Notes: generated by a model from the letters alone, not told the origin. 64,000 nucleotides of DNA from FEN-1219 sp963810755 (GCA_963810755.1 CAWEOP010000001.1:92356-156355); one strand, 5' to 3'. Shown: positions 53,910 to 63,017, numbered from the stretch's first letter. Made by a program: numbers and translations.

Positions 53910-54977
53910 GTGAGCCGCGAGCGAACTCGCTATTCGCGTCGTATCGCCGCCTCGTTAACGGTGCTCTCTGTGGCGCTTGGCGCAAAGCTGCTCCATGCCG
54001 CCGAGCCGCTGCCGACGCTAGTCGTCGAGCGCGTGCTGGCACCGCTCGAGCGCCGCGTCGACGGCACCATCGAGGCCGTCAACCAGGGAACGGTATCCGC
54101 TCAGACTTCGGGGCGAGTGATCGAAGTGCTATACGACGTGAACGACTTTGTGCCGGCGGGCGCCGTGATTATCCGGCTCGGCAGCGCTGAGCAAAAGGCC
54201 GGGCTCGACGAGGCGCAGGCCGGGCTGACGGAAGCGACGGCGCGTGACGCCGAGGCAAGAGCCCGTTTCGATCGCGTCGCCGGGCTGTTCGAAGATCGCG
54301 CGGTATCGCGCCAACAATACGATCAGGCGCTGGCCGACCGGGACGCCGCGGGTGCGAGACTCGTCGCCGCCCGTGCCGCGCTCACGAGCGCTCGCGAAGG
54401 CGTGAGCTACACGGAGATTCGGGCGCCCTACGCGGGCGTCGTCACGCGTCGTCACGTGGAAGCGGGCGAGGCGGTGCGGCCCGGAACGCCGCTCATGAGC
54501 GGACTCTCTCTGCAGTATTTGCGGGTTGCCGCCGAGTTGCCACAAAGCGTCGTCGAGCGCGTGCGCGAGATACGCAAAGCCGCCGTCTATGTCGACGGCC
54601 GCCGCGTGGAGGCCAAGAGCTTGACGCTCTCGCCGCAGGCCTCTCCTGAATCGAGCAGCTTCCTCGTGCGGCTCGAGTTGCCGGAGAACGCCGCAGCGCT
54701 CTATCCCGGCATGTTCGTCAAGGTGGCATTCGTGGTCGGCGAGGCGGAGCGTTTGCTGATTCCCGCGGACGCCCTCGTCGAGCGCAGCGAGATGACCGCC
54801 GTCTACGTCCAAGGCGCCGACGGCGAGGTCGCTCTGCGGCAGTTGCGCCTCGGCCATCGATTCGAGGACAAAGTCGAAGTGCTTGCGGGACTCGAGTCCG
54901 GAGAAACAATCGTCACCGATCCGCTCGCAGCGCTCGAGCACCTGCGCAGTCCCAACGCGCGTAGCGAACCGAACTGA
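53910..54977 (+). CDS. RND efflux periplasmic adaptor (membrane fusion protein)
   Basis: 355 residues, GTG start at 53910. An N-terminal signal or anchor (SLTVLSVALGAKLLHA) is followed by the lipoyl half GTIEAVNQGTVSAQTSGRVIEVLYDVNDFVPAGAVIIRLG, a coiled hairpin (AGLDEAQAGLTEATARDAEARARF...), the second lipoyl half EIRAPYAGVVTRRHVEAGEAV and beta-barrel domains. Bridges the inner-membrane pump and TolC. It is 2 bases from the permease gene. No metal-binding N-terminus like that of CusB is visible, which favours small molecules over metals as substrate. Confidence 0.9.
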   Translation: MSRERTRYSRRIAASLTVLSVALGAKLLHAAEPLPTLVVERVLAPLERRVDGTIEAVNQGTVSAQTSGRVIEVLYDVNDFVPAGAVIIRLGSAEQKAGLDEAQAGLTEATARDAEARARFDRVAGLFEDRAVSRQQYDQALADRDAAGARLVAARAALTSAREGVSYTEIRAPYAGVVTRRHVEAGEAVRPGTPLMSGLSLQYLRVAAELPQSVVERVREIRKAAVYVDGRRVEAKSLTLSPQASPESSSFLVRLELPENAAALYPGMFVKVAFVVGEAERLLIPADALVERSEMTAVYVQGADGEVALRQLRLGHRFEDKVEVLAGLESGETIVTDPLAALEHLRSPNARSEPN

Positions 54978-54979
54978 CC

Positions 54980-57900
54980 ATGGACGCGTCGCCGCTAGGC
55001 ACGAGCGGACGAATCGCGCGCCTTTTCCTCACTAACGAGCTCACGCCGTTACTAGCGGTCGCTGCGATGTTGCTCGGCGTCTTCGCTGTCCTCGTGACGC
55101 CGCGCGAAGAAGAGCCTCAGATCGACGTCACGATGGCGAACATCGTCGTGCCGTTCCCGGGTGCTAGCGCGCCGCAGGTCGAGAGTCTCGTCGCCTCGCC
55201 GATGGAGCAGGTGCTCGGCGAGATCGACGGCGTCAAGCACGTGTACTCCGTATCCCGCCCGGGCGCCGCCGTCCTCACGGTTCAGTTCGAGGTGGGCGAG
55301 GCCCGCAACGAAGCCATCGTTCGCTTGTACAACGCCGTGTACTCGAATCGCGATTGGCGCCCCGCGGGCCTCGGCGTCCTCGAACCCATCATCAAGCCCA
55401 AGGGTATCGACGACGTTCCGGTGTTGTCGCTGACCTTGTGGACGCGCGACGCGGACCGCGGCGCGCATGAGTTGCGTCAGGTCGCGCACGCGATCGAGGC
55501 CGAGATCAAACGCGTTCCCGGAACACGCAACGTGTACACGATCGGCGGACCGGACGACACCGTGCACGTGTCGCTGGACCCGCAGCGGCTGGCGGGCCAT
55601 GGTCTGACGGCGCTCGCCCTCGTGCAGTCGCTGCAAGCCGCCAATGTCGTGTTGCAGGCCGGGGATCTCGTCGGCGTCAAGGGTGTCGCGCCGGTTCAGG
55701 CGGGGGAATTCCTAGCGCACCGCGACGACGTGGCGGAAGTCGTCGTCGGCCTGAAGAACGGCCGGCCCGTGTACTTGGAAGACGTCGCCGACGTTCGCGC
55801 CGGACCCGACCAACCCGAGCAATACGTGAAATTCGGCGCCGGCGCGGCGGCGCTGAGCCGCGGCATCGAATTGGCCGGGGATGCGCCCGCGGTGACCATC
55901 GCCGTGTCGAAGCAGCCGGGACGCAGCGCCATCGATGTCACCGATCAGGTGATTGCGCGAATTGCGGCGCTTCGGGGCACCTACATTCCCGAAGGCGTCG
56001 AGATGACGGTGACCCGCAATTATGGCGACACCGCGAACGACAAGGCGCAAAAGCTGATTCAGAAGCTGCTGTTTGCCACGGCCTCCGTGATCGTGCTCGT
56101 GATCGTTGCGGTGGGCTGGCGCGAGGCGATCGTCGTCGGGACGGCCGTCATCGTGACGCTGGCAGCCACGCTGTTCGCCTCTTGGGCATGGGGCTTCACG
56201 ATCAATCGTGTGTCGCTATTCGCGCTGATCTTCTCGATCGGCATTCTCGTCGACGACGCCATCGTGGTCGTCGAGAACATTCATCGCCGCCTGCGGCTCG
56301 GCGGCGGATCGCCCGACGAGATCGTGCCGCGCGCCGTCGACGAGGTCGGCGGTCCGACCATCCTCGCGACCTTCACCGTGATCGCCGCGCTTCTCCCGAT
56401 GGCGTTCGTGAGCGGGCTCATGGGTCCGTACATGGCTCCGATCCCGATCAACGCGAGCATGGGGATGCTGATCTCGTTGGCCGTCGCGATCGTGTTTACG
56501 CCGTGGTTGTCGCGTCGGCTGCTCGGCGGGCTGCGGCCTGCACCGGGCGGGCATGATGCCGGGCAAGCGCGGCTCGACCGGCTCGCGGCAACCGTGCTCG
56601 GCAAGTTTCTGCGCGGCGCCGCGAGCCGCAAATACCGCCATCGCCTATATGCGGGAATCGGCATCGCGATCCTCCTCGCGATCTCGCTCGCCGGCGTGCA
56701 GTGGGTCGTCATGAAGATGCTGCCGTTCGACAACAAGTCCGAGTTCCAGATCGTCGTCGACATGCCGGAGGGCACCGCGCTCGAGAGCACGGCGCGCGTG
56801 CTGGACGAGCTCGCCGCGGCCGTCGCGGCCGTTCCGGAAGTGACCGATTACCAGATCTACGCCGGCACGGCCGCACCGATCAACTTCAACGGTCTCGTGC
56901 GCCAGTACTACCTGCGTACCGGCCCGACGGTCGGCGACATCCAGGTGAACCTGACCGACAAGCATGAGCGGGACCGGCAGAGTCACGACATCGCGATCGC
57001 CGCCCGGCCGATGCTCGCCGAAATCGGGCGACGCTACGGCGCGACGGTACAGGTAGTCGAGGTGCCGCCGGGTCCTCCGGTGCAGGCGCCGATCGTCGCC
57101 GAGATCTATGGCCCGTTCTACGAAGCGACGCGCACAGTCGCCTTGAAGGTCCGTGACGTGTTCACGGCGACACCGGACATCGTCGACGTCGATTCGAGCA
57201 TCGAAGCTCCTGCGAGGCGCTTCGTCGTTGCGGTGGACCGCGGCAAAGCCGCGGTGCTCGGAGTGAGTCAGGAAAGCGCGGCGAGAACGCTCGCGCTCGC
57301 GCTGTCGGGTGGGGACGTCACCTACCTTCGCGCGGGTCGGGAGCGCTATCCAGTGCCGGTGCGCCTCGAGCTGCCGGTCGCCGAGAAAGGCGACCTCGGC
57401 GACGTGCTCGCCCTGGAAGTACCGTCCACTCGCGGCATCGGAATCCCGCTCTCGGAAATCGTCACCGTTCGCGAAGCGGTTTGGGAAGCCGCGATTTACC
57501 ACAAGGATCTGCTCCCCGTTGCGTACGTCACAGGCGACATGGCGGGCGACATCGACAGCCCGCTCTACGGAATGTTCAGGATCATCGGCCGGCTCGGGGA
57601 GAGCGGCGAGGCGATCGAGCAGCGTTTCATTACGCAGCCCACCGACCCGCAAGGTTTCTCGATCAAGTGGGACGGCGAATGGCAGATCACCTACGAGACG
57701 TTTCGCGACATGGGGCTCGCGTATTCGGTAGGCCTCATCCTCATCTACTTGTTGGTAGTGGCGCAGTTCAAGTCGTACGCCGTGCCGCTTGTGATCATGG
57801 CGCCGATCCCGCTCACCATCATCGGAGTGATGCCGGGTCACGCATTGCTCGGTGCCCAGTTCACGGCGACTTCGATGATCGGCATGATCGCGCTCGCGGG

Positions 57901-58189
57901 CATCATCGTGCGCAATTCGATATTGCTCGTCGACTTCATCAATCTCGAGGTCGCCGCGGGGCGCGAGCTGACCGATGCCGTCATTCGTGCGGCCGCGGTG
58001 CGGGCTAAGCCGATCGTTCTCACGGGGTTGGCGGCCATGGTCGGCGCCTTCTTCATTCTCGATGATCCGATCTTCAACGGACTCGCGGTGTCGCTGATCT
58101 TCGGCATTCTCGTTTCCACCGCGCTCACGCTCATCGTCATTCCGATCCTCTACGCGAGCTATTTGCGCAGGTTCGGAGTCGCCCCATAA
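54980..58189 (+). CDS. RND family efflux permease
   Basis: 1069 residues, normal length for the family, 12 membrane segments in two halves with large periplasmic loops. The proton relay motif in the fourth segment is GILVDDAIVVVENIHRRL; the second half has GIIVRNSILLVDFINLE. The opening is TNELTPLLAVAAMLLGVFAVLVTPREEEPQIDV, as in the HAE1-like subgroup seen in operons with sulfur or fatty-acid functions. The next gene, an SQR-like flavoprotein, is 11 bases away. Substrate unknown. Confidence 0.92.
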   Translation: MDASPLGTSGRIARLFLTNELTPLLAVAAMLLGVFAVLVTPREEEPQIDVTMANIVVPFPGASAPQVESLVASPMEQVLGEIDGVKHVYSVSRPGAAVLTVQFEVGEARNEAIVRLYNAVYSNRDWRPAGLGVLEPIIKPKGIDDVPVLSLTLWTRDADRGAHELRQVAHAIEAEIKRVPGTRNVYTIGGPDDTVHVSLDPQRLAGHGLTALALVQSLQAANVVLQAGDLVGVKGVAPVQAGEFLAHRDDVAEVVVGLKNGRPVYLEDVADVRAGPDQPEQYVKFGAGAAALSRGIELAGDAPAVTIAVSKQPGRSAIDVTDQVIARIAALRGTYIPEGVEMTVTRNYGDTANDKAQKLIQKLLFATASVIVLVIVAVGWREAIVVGTAVIVTLAATLFASWAWGFTINRVSLFALIFSIGILVDDAIVVVENIHRRLRLGGGSPDEIVPRAVDEVGGPTILATFTVIAALLPMAFVSGLMGPYMAPIPINASMGMLISLAVAIVFTPWLSRRLLGGLRPAPGGHDAGQARLDRLAATVLGKFLRGAASRKYRHRLYAGIGIAILLAISLAGVQWVVMKMLPFDNKSEFQIVVDMPEGTALESTARVLDELAAAVAAVPEVTDYQIYAGTAAPINFNGLVRQYYLRTGPTVGDIQVNLTDKHERDRQSHDIAIAARPMLAEIGRRYGATVQVVEVPPGPPVQAPIVAEIYGPFYEATRTVALKVRDVFTATPDIVDVDSSIEAPARRFVVAVDRGKAAVLGVSQESAARTLALALSGGDVTYLRAGRERYPVPVRLELPVAEKGDLGDVLALEVPSTRGIGIPLSEIVTVREAVWEAAIYHKDLLPVAYVTGDMAGDIDSPLYGMFRIIGRLGESGEAIEQRFITQPTDPQGFSIKWDGEWQITYETFRDMGLAYSVGLILIYLLVVAQFKSYAVPLVIMAPIPLTIIGVMPGHALLGAQFTATSMIGMIALAGIIVRNSILLVDFINLEVAAGRELTDAVIRAAAVRAKPIVLTGLAAMVGAFFILDDPIFNGLAVSLIFGILVSTALTLIVIPILYASYLRRFGVAP

Positions 58190-58200
58190 GGAGGCTCGTC

Positions 58201-59469
58201 ATGGCGCACATCATCGTTTTGGGAGCAGGAATCGGCGGCGTTCCGAGCGTTTACGAGTTGCGAAAGCGTCTCGGAAAAGCGCACCGGATCACCTTGATAG
58301 GCTCGAGCCCGTTCTTCGAGTTCACGCCGTCGAATCCGTGGATCGCCGTCGGCTGGCGGACGCGCGAAAAGACCCGCGTGGAGATGGCGGGACCGCTCGC
58401 GAAGCACGACATCGACTGGATCCCGCAGCTCGCTACCGCGATCGATGCCCAGCAATCGACTGTCGCCCTCGCCGACGGACGCGTCCTCAGGTACGACTAC
58501 CTCGTGATCGCAACGGGTCCGAAGCTCGCATTCGACGAGGTGCCGGGGCTCGGGCCGGCTGCGCATACGCAGTCCGTCTGCACGCATACCCATGCCGCCG
58601 ACGCTTGGGAGCGCTATGAGGAGTTTCTGAAGAATCCGGGACCGATCGTCGTGGGTGCGGCGGCCGGCGCCAGCTGCTTCGGCCCCGCCTACGAATTCGC
58701 GATGATCCTCGATACGGATCTGCGCAAACGCAAGCTACGCGACCGCGTTCCAATGACGTTCGTCACGAGCGAGCCGTATGTCGGCCACATGGGCTTAGGG
58801 GGAGTCGGCGACAGCAAAGGGCTCATGGAGGGCGAGTTTCGGCAGCGGCACATCAAGTGGATCACGAACGCGAAGATTCTCGGCGTCACGGCCGGGCAGC
58901 TGCAGGCGGCCGAGTACGGCGAGGACGGCGTGATCAAGAAGCAACACGAGCTGCCTTTTGCGTACAGCATGGTCATACCGGCTTTTCGGGGAGTAGACGC
59001 GGTGGCCGCTGTGCCGGGGCTGTGCAATCAACGCGGCTTCGTGATCATCGACGCGCACCAACGCAGCCCGAAGTACCGGAACATATTCTCGGCCGGTGTG
59101 TGCGTTGCGATCCCGCCGGTCGAATCGACCATCGTGCCCACCGGAGCTCCGAAGACCGGCTACATGATCGAATCGATGGTAAGCGCGGTCTGTAGCAACA
59201 TCGCCGCCGAAATCGAGGGTAAGCCCGCAGAGGCTCGCGCCACCTGGAACGCGATCTGTCTCGCCGACTTCGGCGATACGGGCGCCGCATTCGTCGCCTT
59301 GCCGCAAATTCCGCCGCGCAACGTGACTTGGGCAAAGGTCGGCAAGTGGGTGCACCTCGGTAAAGTCGCCTTCGAGAAGTATTTCCTGCGCAAGGTTCGC
59401 ACCGGCAACGTCGTGCCGGTCTACGAGAAATACGTTCTCAAGGCGCTCGGCATCGAGCCGCTGAAATGA
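58201..59469 (+). CDS. sqr-like: sulfide:quinone oxidoreductase-like flavoprotein
   Basis: 422 residues. FAD motif HIIVLGAGIGGVPSVYEL at the N-terminus, a second dinucleotide-type motif VVGAAAGASCFGP, and SPKYRNIFSAGVCVAIPP near the C-terminus. Cys159 (AGASC) and Cys331 (SAVCSN) are at the positions of the redox-active cysteine pair of SQR, with Cys127 as a third candidate. This suggests oxidation of sulfide to persulfide or polysulfide with quinone as acceptor. A flavocytochrome c sulfide dehydrogenase or a general pyridine-nucleotide flavoprotein is the alternative. It sits inside the RND operon between permease and TolC, coupled to TolC by ATGA. Confidence 0.85.
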   Translation: MAHIIVLGAGIGGVPSVYELRKRLGKAHRITLIGSSPFFEFTPSNPWIAVGWRTREKTRVEMAGPLAKHDIDWIPQLATAIDAQQSTVALADGRVLRYDYLVIATGPKLAFDEVPGLGPAAHTQSVCTHTHAADAWERYEEFLKNPGPIVVGAAAGASCFGPAYEFAMILDTDLRKRKLRDRVPMTFVTSEPYVGHMGLGGVGDSKGLMEGEFRQRHIKWITNAKILGVTAGQLQAAEYGEDGVIKKQHELPFAYSMVIPAFRGVDAVAAVPGLCNQRGFVIIDAHQRSPKYRNIFSAGVCVAIPPVESTIVPTGAPKTGYMIESMVSAVCSNIAAEIEGKPAEARATWNAICLADFGDTGAAFVALPQIPPRNVTWAKVGKWVHLGKVAFEKYFLRKVRTGNVVPVYEKYVLKALGIEPLK

Positions 59470-60772
59470 ACCCGGGCATCGTGAGGCGAGCGGCGTCGCG
59501 TCTGGTGGTGTGGCTCGGCGCGGTGACGGCGGTTGCCGCGCGCGGGCGCCGAGACGCTCGACGACGGGTGGGCTCTCGCCGAGGCGAATGATCTCGGACT
59601 CGCGGCTGCGCGAACCGAGGCGGACGCGGCGGAGCTTGATGTGCAGGCGGCGCGCGGCGAGCGACGCCCCGTGCTGATGGCGACCGGGAGCTTCACTCAG
59701 CTGGCGGACGCGCCGGCGTTCAGCTTCGGGGCGATCGCTCTGCCGGAGATCTTCGACCACGATAACTACGTGCTCGCTGGGCTGAATGTGAACTTGCCTC
59801 TCTACACGGGCGGGCGCATTGCAAGCCGGATAGGAGCCGCGGAAGCGGGAGGCTCGGCACGCAATGCCGCCGCCGAAGCAGCAAAGATGGATTTGCGGCT
59901 GGCGGTGGCTGAGAGCTATGTCGCGGTGTTGCGGGCCCAGCGCGCGCTGGCCGTGGCGCAGAGCAATGTCGCGAGTCTCACGGACTACCTGCGCGATGTG
60001 CAATCGATGTTCAATCGCGAGGTCGTGCCGCGCAATGACCTGTTGTCCGCCCAGGTTGCGTTGGCGAATGCGGAGCAGGGTCGGCTGCAATCGGCCAACG
60101 GCCTCGAGCTCGCACGGGCGGCCTACAACCGGCGCATCGGTCAGCCGCTGGATCGAGCGTTCGAGCTGAGCCCGATTACGTCGGTGGCCGGGCCGGATCT
60201 CGCGGGCGCTGCCGCTCGCGGAGCTTGAAGCCAAAGCGCAGGCAGCGCGTGCCGAAATCGCCGTGCTCGATGCTCAGGGACAGGCTCTGGGTTACGCAGC
60301 GGAGGCGGAGCGCTCCCGCCGGCTTCCGCAAGTCAGTCTGTCAGGTGGGTATCAGTATCTCGAGAATGAAGCGCTGGATCGGCAAGAGTTCGCGATGGTG
60401 GCCGTCGACTTGAAGTGGGCTGTGTTTGACGGCGGGCAGACACGTAATCGCAGCGACAGCCTTCGTCTCAGTCAGCGCGCTAACGAGCGGAGGCTTGCGG
60501 ATTTGCGTTCGATGCTAGCGCTGGAAGTGCGCCAAGCCTGGTACAGCTTGCAGGAGTCCCGAGCCCGCATCGACGTTGCGCGCGACGCCGTCGAGCAGTC
60601 GGAGGAGAGCCTGCGCATCGCGACTCAGCAATACGGAGCGGGCCTCGTCAACAGCACGCGCGTGCTCGAAGCGGAGGCCTCGCGCACGTTGAGCCGCAGC
60701 AACCGTGAGAATGCGTTGCTCGATGCTGAGGTGGCCCGCATGCGGCTGGCTCGAGCTGTCGGGGGCCTCTAG
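59466..60772 (+). CDS. TolC-type outer-membrane efflux channel, two frameshifts
   Basis: Starts at 59466 overlapping the SQR stop. The signal region (RLVVWLGAVTAVAAR) is followed by a one-base slip near 59545 into AGAETLDDGWALAEANDLGLAAARTEADAAELDVQAARGERRP. Another slip near 60212 leads to LPLAELEAKAQAARAEIAVLDAQGQALG and the C-terminal repeat WYSLQESRARIDVARDAVEQSEESLRIATQQYGAGLVNST. The two similar coiled halves are typical of TolC/OprM-like proteins. It completes the tripartite pump. Confidence 0.86.
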
Positions 60773-60871
60773 TTTTCGGCATGAAGCCGCCCGTTTTTGG
60801 GCAGACTGCGGAGATTGCCGCGTCGGCGGTTGTTGGAAGAGCGGGAGCGGTTTGCTCACGAAGGAGTTGTC

Positions 60872-61405
60872 ATGATTAGAGGTTCTCAGATACGCAAGCT
60901 CGGCTACGCATCCCAGGTCGCGATGGGACTTCTGGTTGCATCGTTCGGGATGGGGCTAGCGCTTGCCCAATCGACGGATTTACCGAACCGCAAAGATCCT
61001 CTCGAGGGGATTACGACTGCCGGGCAGCCTAGTGGCCAACAGTTCGCGGCGGCTGCGGCATCCGGCTTCAAATCAGTTATCGATTTGCGCGGACCACAAG
61101 AGGATCGCGGCATGGATGAGAAGGCCGCGGTCGAGGCGCTCGGCATGAGCTACATTAGTTTGCCCGTCGAAGGCGCCGGCGGCGTTACCTACGGCAACGC
61201 GGCTGCGCTGGACAAGCTGCTCGCTGATCTACCGCGTCCGGTATTGATTCATTGCAGTACGGGCAACCGCGCTGGCGCGCTCTTGGCTTTGCGAGCGAAG
61301 CTCAATGGCGCCGATAGCGAATCGGCGCTCGCCCTCGGGTTGGCAGGAGGCGTTACAGCCTTGAAGCCAACCGTGGAGCAAAAGCTCGCGCAAGGGCACG
61401 ATTGA
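60872..61405 (+). CDS. exported DUF442/TIGR01244-type sulfurtransferase/phosphatase
   Basis: 177 residues from the ATG at 60872. A signal peptide ends near LALAQ. The fold is dual-specificity-phosphatase-like with the cysteine signature HCSTGNRAGAL (Cys128, Arg133) and GITTAGQPSGQQFAAAAASGFKSVIDLRGPQEDRGM, as in the DUF442 part of the BLH proteins made in BigR operons. In those it is thought to handle persulfide; here it lacks the ETHE1-like domain and is exported. It lies 100 bases after TolC. Confidence 0.85.
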   Translation: MIRGSQIRKLGYASQVAMGLLVASFGMGLALAQSTDLPNRKDPLEGITTAGQPSGQQFAAAAASGFKSVIDLRGPQEDRGMDEKAAVEALGMSYISLPVEGAGGVTYGNAAALDKLLADLPRPVLIHCSTGNRAGALLALRAKLNGADSESALALGLAGGVTALKPTVEQKLAQGHD

Positions 61406-61615
61406 TCGCGCGTAACAGTTCGCCGATCGAACGTCCTGCATTGTCGACACGACCCACCCGGCCGCTTCGGCCCCATTTGTAGTGCCCATGCTGATCGTTC
61501 TTCAGCTAAGGGGATGCTCGCGGCAAACGCGCGCGAAGCGATAAGTAGTTTCCGGGATTTGCTTTAGGGCAGTGCTGCTCCACTCTTCTTACCTCGATCG
61601 CAAGGAGCACGGAAC

Positions 61616-62053
61616 ATGGACGCGTATCCGCATCACTACAAAGTACAGGCTGCGGCGAAGGGCGAAGGCAGCGTCACGATCGCATCCGAGCGTCTGCCGA
61701 GCCTAACGTCGGCGCCGCCGTCGCAGTTCGGCGGTCCGGGCGATCAATGGTCGCCCGAGACGCTGCTCGTGGCGGCCGTAGCGGACTGTCTGATTCTCAC
61801 GTTTCGCGCCATTGCGAGAGCGTCGAAGCTGTCGTGGCTCGACCTCGATTGTGACGCCGAAGGCGTGCTCGACCGTGTCGACGGTGTCTCGCGCTTCACG
61901 CAGGTGCGCTTGCACGCTCGCCTCACGTTGCCCCAGGGCGGGGACATCGAGCGCGGCAAGCACTTGCTCGAGAAGGCGGAGAAGGCCTGTCTCGTTACGA
62001 ACTCGTTGAAGGCGGAGGCGGTGCTGACGACGGACGTCACGGTCGCGGCGTAG
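61616..62053 (+). CDS. OsmC family protein
   Basis: 145 residues. The two redox cysteines are Cys58 (VADCLILTF) and Cys125 (ACLVTNSL), with SPETLLVAAVADC and GKHLLEKAEKACLV as the family signatures. OsmC/Ohr proteins reduce organic hydroperoxides; OsmC-like proteins also appear in persulfide responses. It has its own promoter gap of 210 bases and AGGAGC site. Confidence 0.88.
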   Translation: MDAYPHHYKVQAAAKGEGSVTIASERLPSLTSAPPSQFGGPGDQWSPETLLVAAVADCLILTFRAIARASKLSWLDLDCDAEGVLDRVDGVSRFTQVRLHARLTLPQGGDIERGKHLLEKAEKACLVTNSLKAEAVLTTDVTVAA

Positions 62054-62185
62054 CCGCGAGCGAAAGAGATGCGCTGCGCGAGGCGGATCATTTCTGCTCG
62101 GGGGCGCGAGGTGCATGCGCCGAGGGAGCCCCTGCTTCGGAAAGTACGAGCATCGGCCGCCGCCGGTGCTTACTAAGATTTGCGG

Positions 62186-62659
62186 ATGACAGAACTCTCA
62201 ATCGAGCAGCGGCTCTCCAAGACTGCGCTATTCTCTGGACTAGCGCGCGAGCTGATCGACTTCCTTGCTGCGCATGCCAGGACTCGCCGGCTCGCCAGCG
62301 GAGAAGTGTTGTTCCGCTACGGCGAGCGGGCCAACCGTTTCTATCTAGTAGAGAGCGGTCACGTTACCGTCGAAGTCGCCGCAATCGCTGGCCCGGCGCT
62401 CGAGCTGCAAGACTTAGGACCGGGCGCGGTTTTGGGGTGGTCGTGGGTGATAGCGCCGCACCAATGGAGCTTTCAGGCCAGGGCCAAGACTTCCGTCGAG
62501 ATGCTTGAGTTCGATGGTGACGCGGTGCTGGCTTATTGCGAGGAGAACGCGAAGTTCGGCTACCAACTCCTGAAACGCTTTTCAGCGCTCATGTCCGAGC
62601 GCCTGCAATTCGCCCGCCAAAAGATGATGGAAGCTTGGAACCCGCCGGGCTTTGCGTAG
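62186..62659 (+). CDS. cyclic nucleotide-binding domain protein (Crp-like, no DNA-binding domain)
   Basis: 157 residues from the ATG at 62186. The cNMP-binding beta roll is evident: ALFSGLARELIDFLAAHARTRRLASGEVLFRYGERANRFYLVESGHVTVEV, then LGPGAVLGWSWVIAPHQWSFQARAKTSVEMLEFDGDAVLAYCEEN. The usual phosphate-binding arginine-containing segment is altered. It ends after the C-helix and has no helix-turn-helix. It must act by interaction with another protein or as a small-molecule sensor. Confidence 0.8.
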   Translation: MTELSIEQRLSKTALFSGLARELIDFLAAHARTRRLASGEVLFRYGERANRFYLVESGHVTVEVAAIAGPALELQDLGPGAVLGWSWVIAPHQWSFQARAKTSVEMLEFDGDAVLAYCEENAKFGYQLLKRFSALMSERLQFARQKMMEAWNPPGFA

Positions 62660-62849
62660 TGAGAAGAGCCGGAAGTCAACGGAGTGTAGCACATTCGAGC
62701 TGGTGCTCGAGCGCGCGCAGTCCCGTGGCGGCATCGTCGTGTTTTCGGCTGCAGACCGGGGCCAGGCGCCGACGGCAGTGAGACGCGCACTCCGTTATTT
62801 CGAGTCTGATGTTCTGCGTCGTCTCTTGCCGACTTTTGAGCGGAAGAAG
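62660..62849. other. intergenic region, no gene seen
   Basis: No frame here has a ribosome-binding site or a recognisable product. Together with the repeat and the tRNA fragment that follow, this forms about 550 gene-free bases at the right end of the putative island (62660-63206). Confidence 0.4.
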
Positions 62850-62921
62850 CTTCCAATATCTTCGCCGGGTAACACCGGAAAGCAGCGCGTCACGCGCAAA
62901 CTCCCCTGAATTTATTGGAAG
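62850..62921. repeat. structured repeat element, copy B, with inverted ends
   Basis: A 72-base element bounded by the 9-base inverted repeat CTTCCAATA (62850-62858) and TATTGGAAG (62913-62921). Inside are CCGGGTAACACCGG and GCGCGTCACGCGC hairpins. Copy A is at 50285, and one end's string (CCTTCCAATAAA) is found alone at 45129. Small non-coding inverted-repeat units of this kind may be MITE-like or may act as terminators. Confidence 0.6.
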
Positions 62922-62977
62922 GCAGAGGAGGGACTCTCGATTTAAGAACGCGTACTTAGAGCAATTCGGTCTGAGGA

Positions 62978-63017
62978 TTATGAATCCGCCGCTCCAACCA
63001 ACTGAGCTACATCACCA
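62978..63017. repeat. right copy of the tRNA-Met direct repeat (truncated tRNA)
   Basis: Identical at 39 of 40 positions to 45011-45050: the 5' half of tRNA-Met from the acceptor end to the anticodon, followed by unrelated sequence where the 3' half should be (GGTCTGAGGA on the left). It cannot fold as a tRNA. A GCGTATTCTA string (63075-63084) upstream on the minus strand matches that of the intact gene, so the promoter side is also preserved. Confidence 0.75.

Noticed and set aside
45051..62977. Complete integrative element with integrase
   Set aside because: No integrase, excisionase, relaxase or transposase is visible between the repeats, so only a possible island is reported.
62978..63017. 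Second functional tRNA-Met gene
   Set aside because: Only the 5' half up to the anticodon is present; the 3' half, T-arm and CCA are missing.
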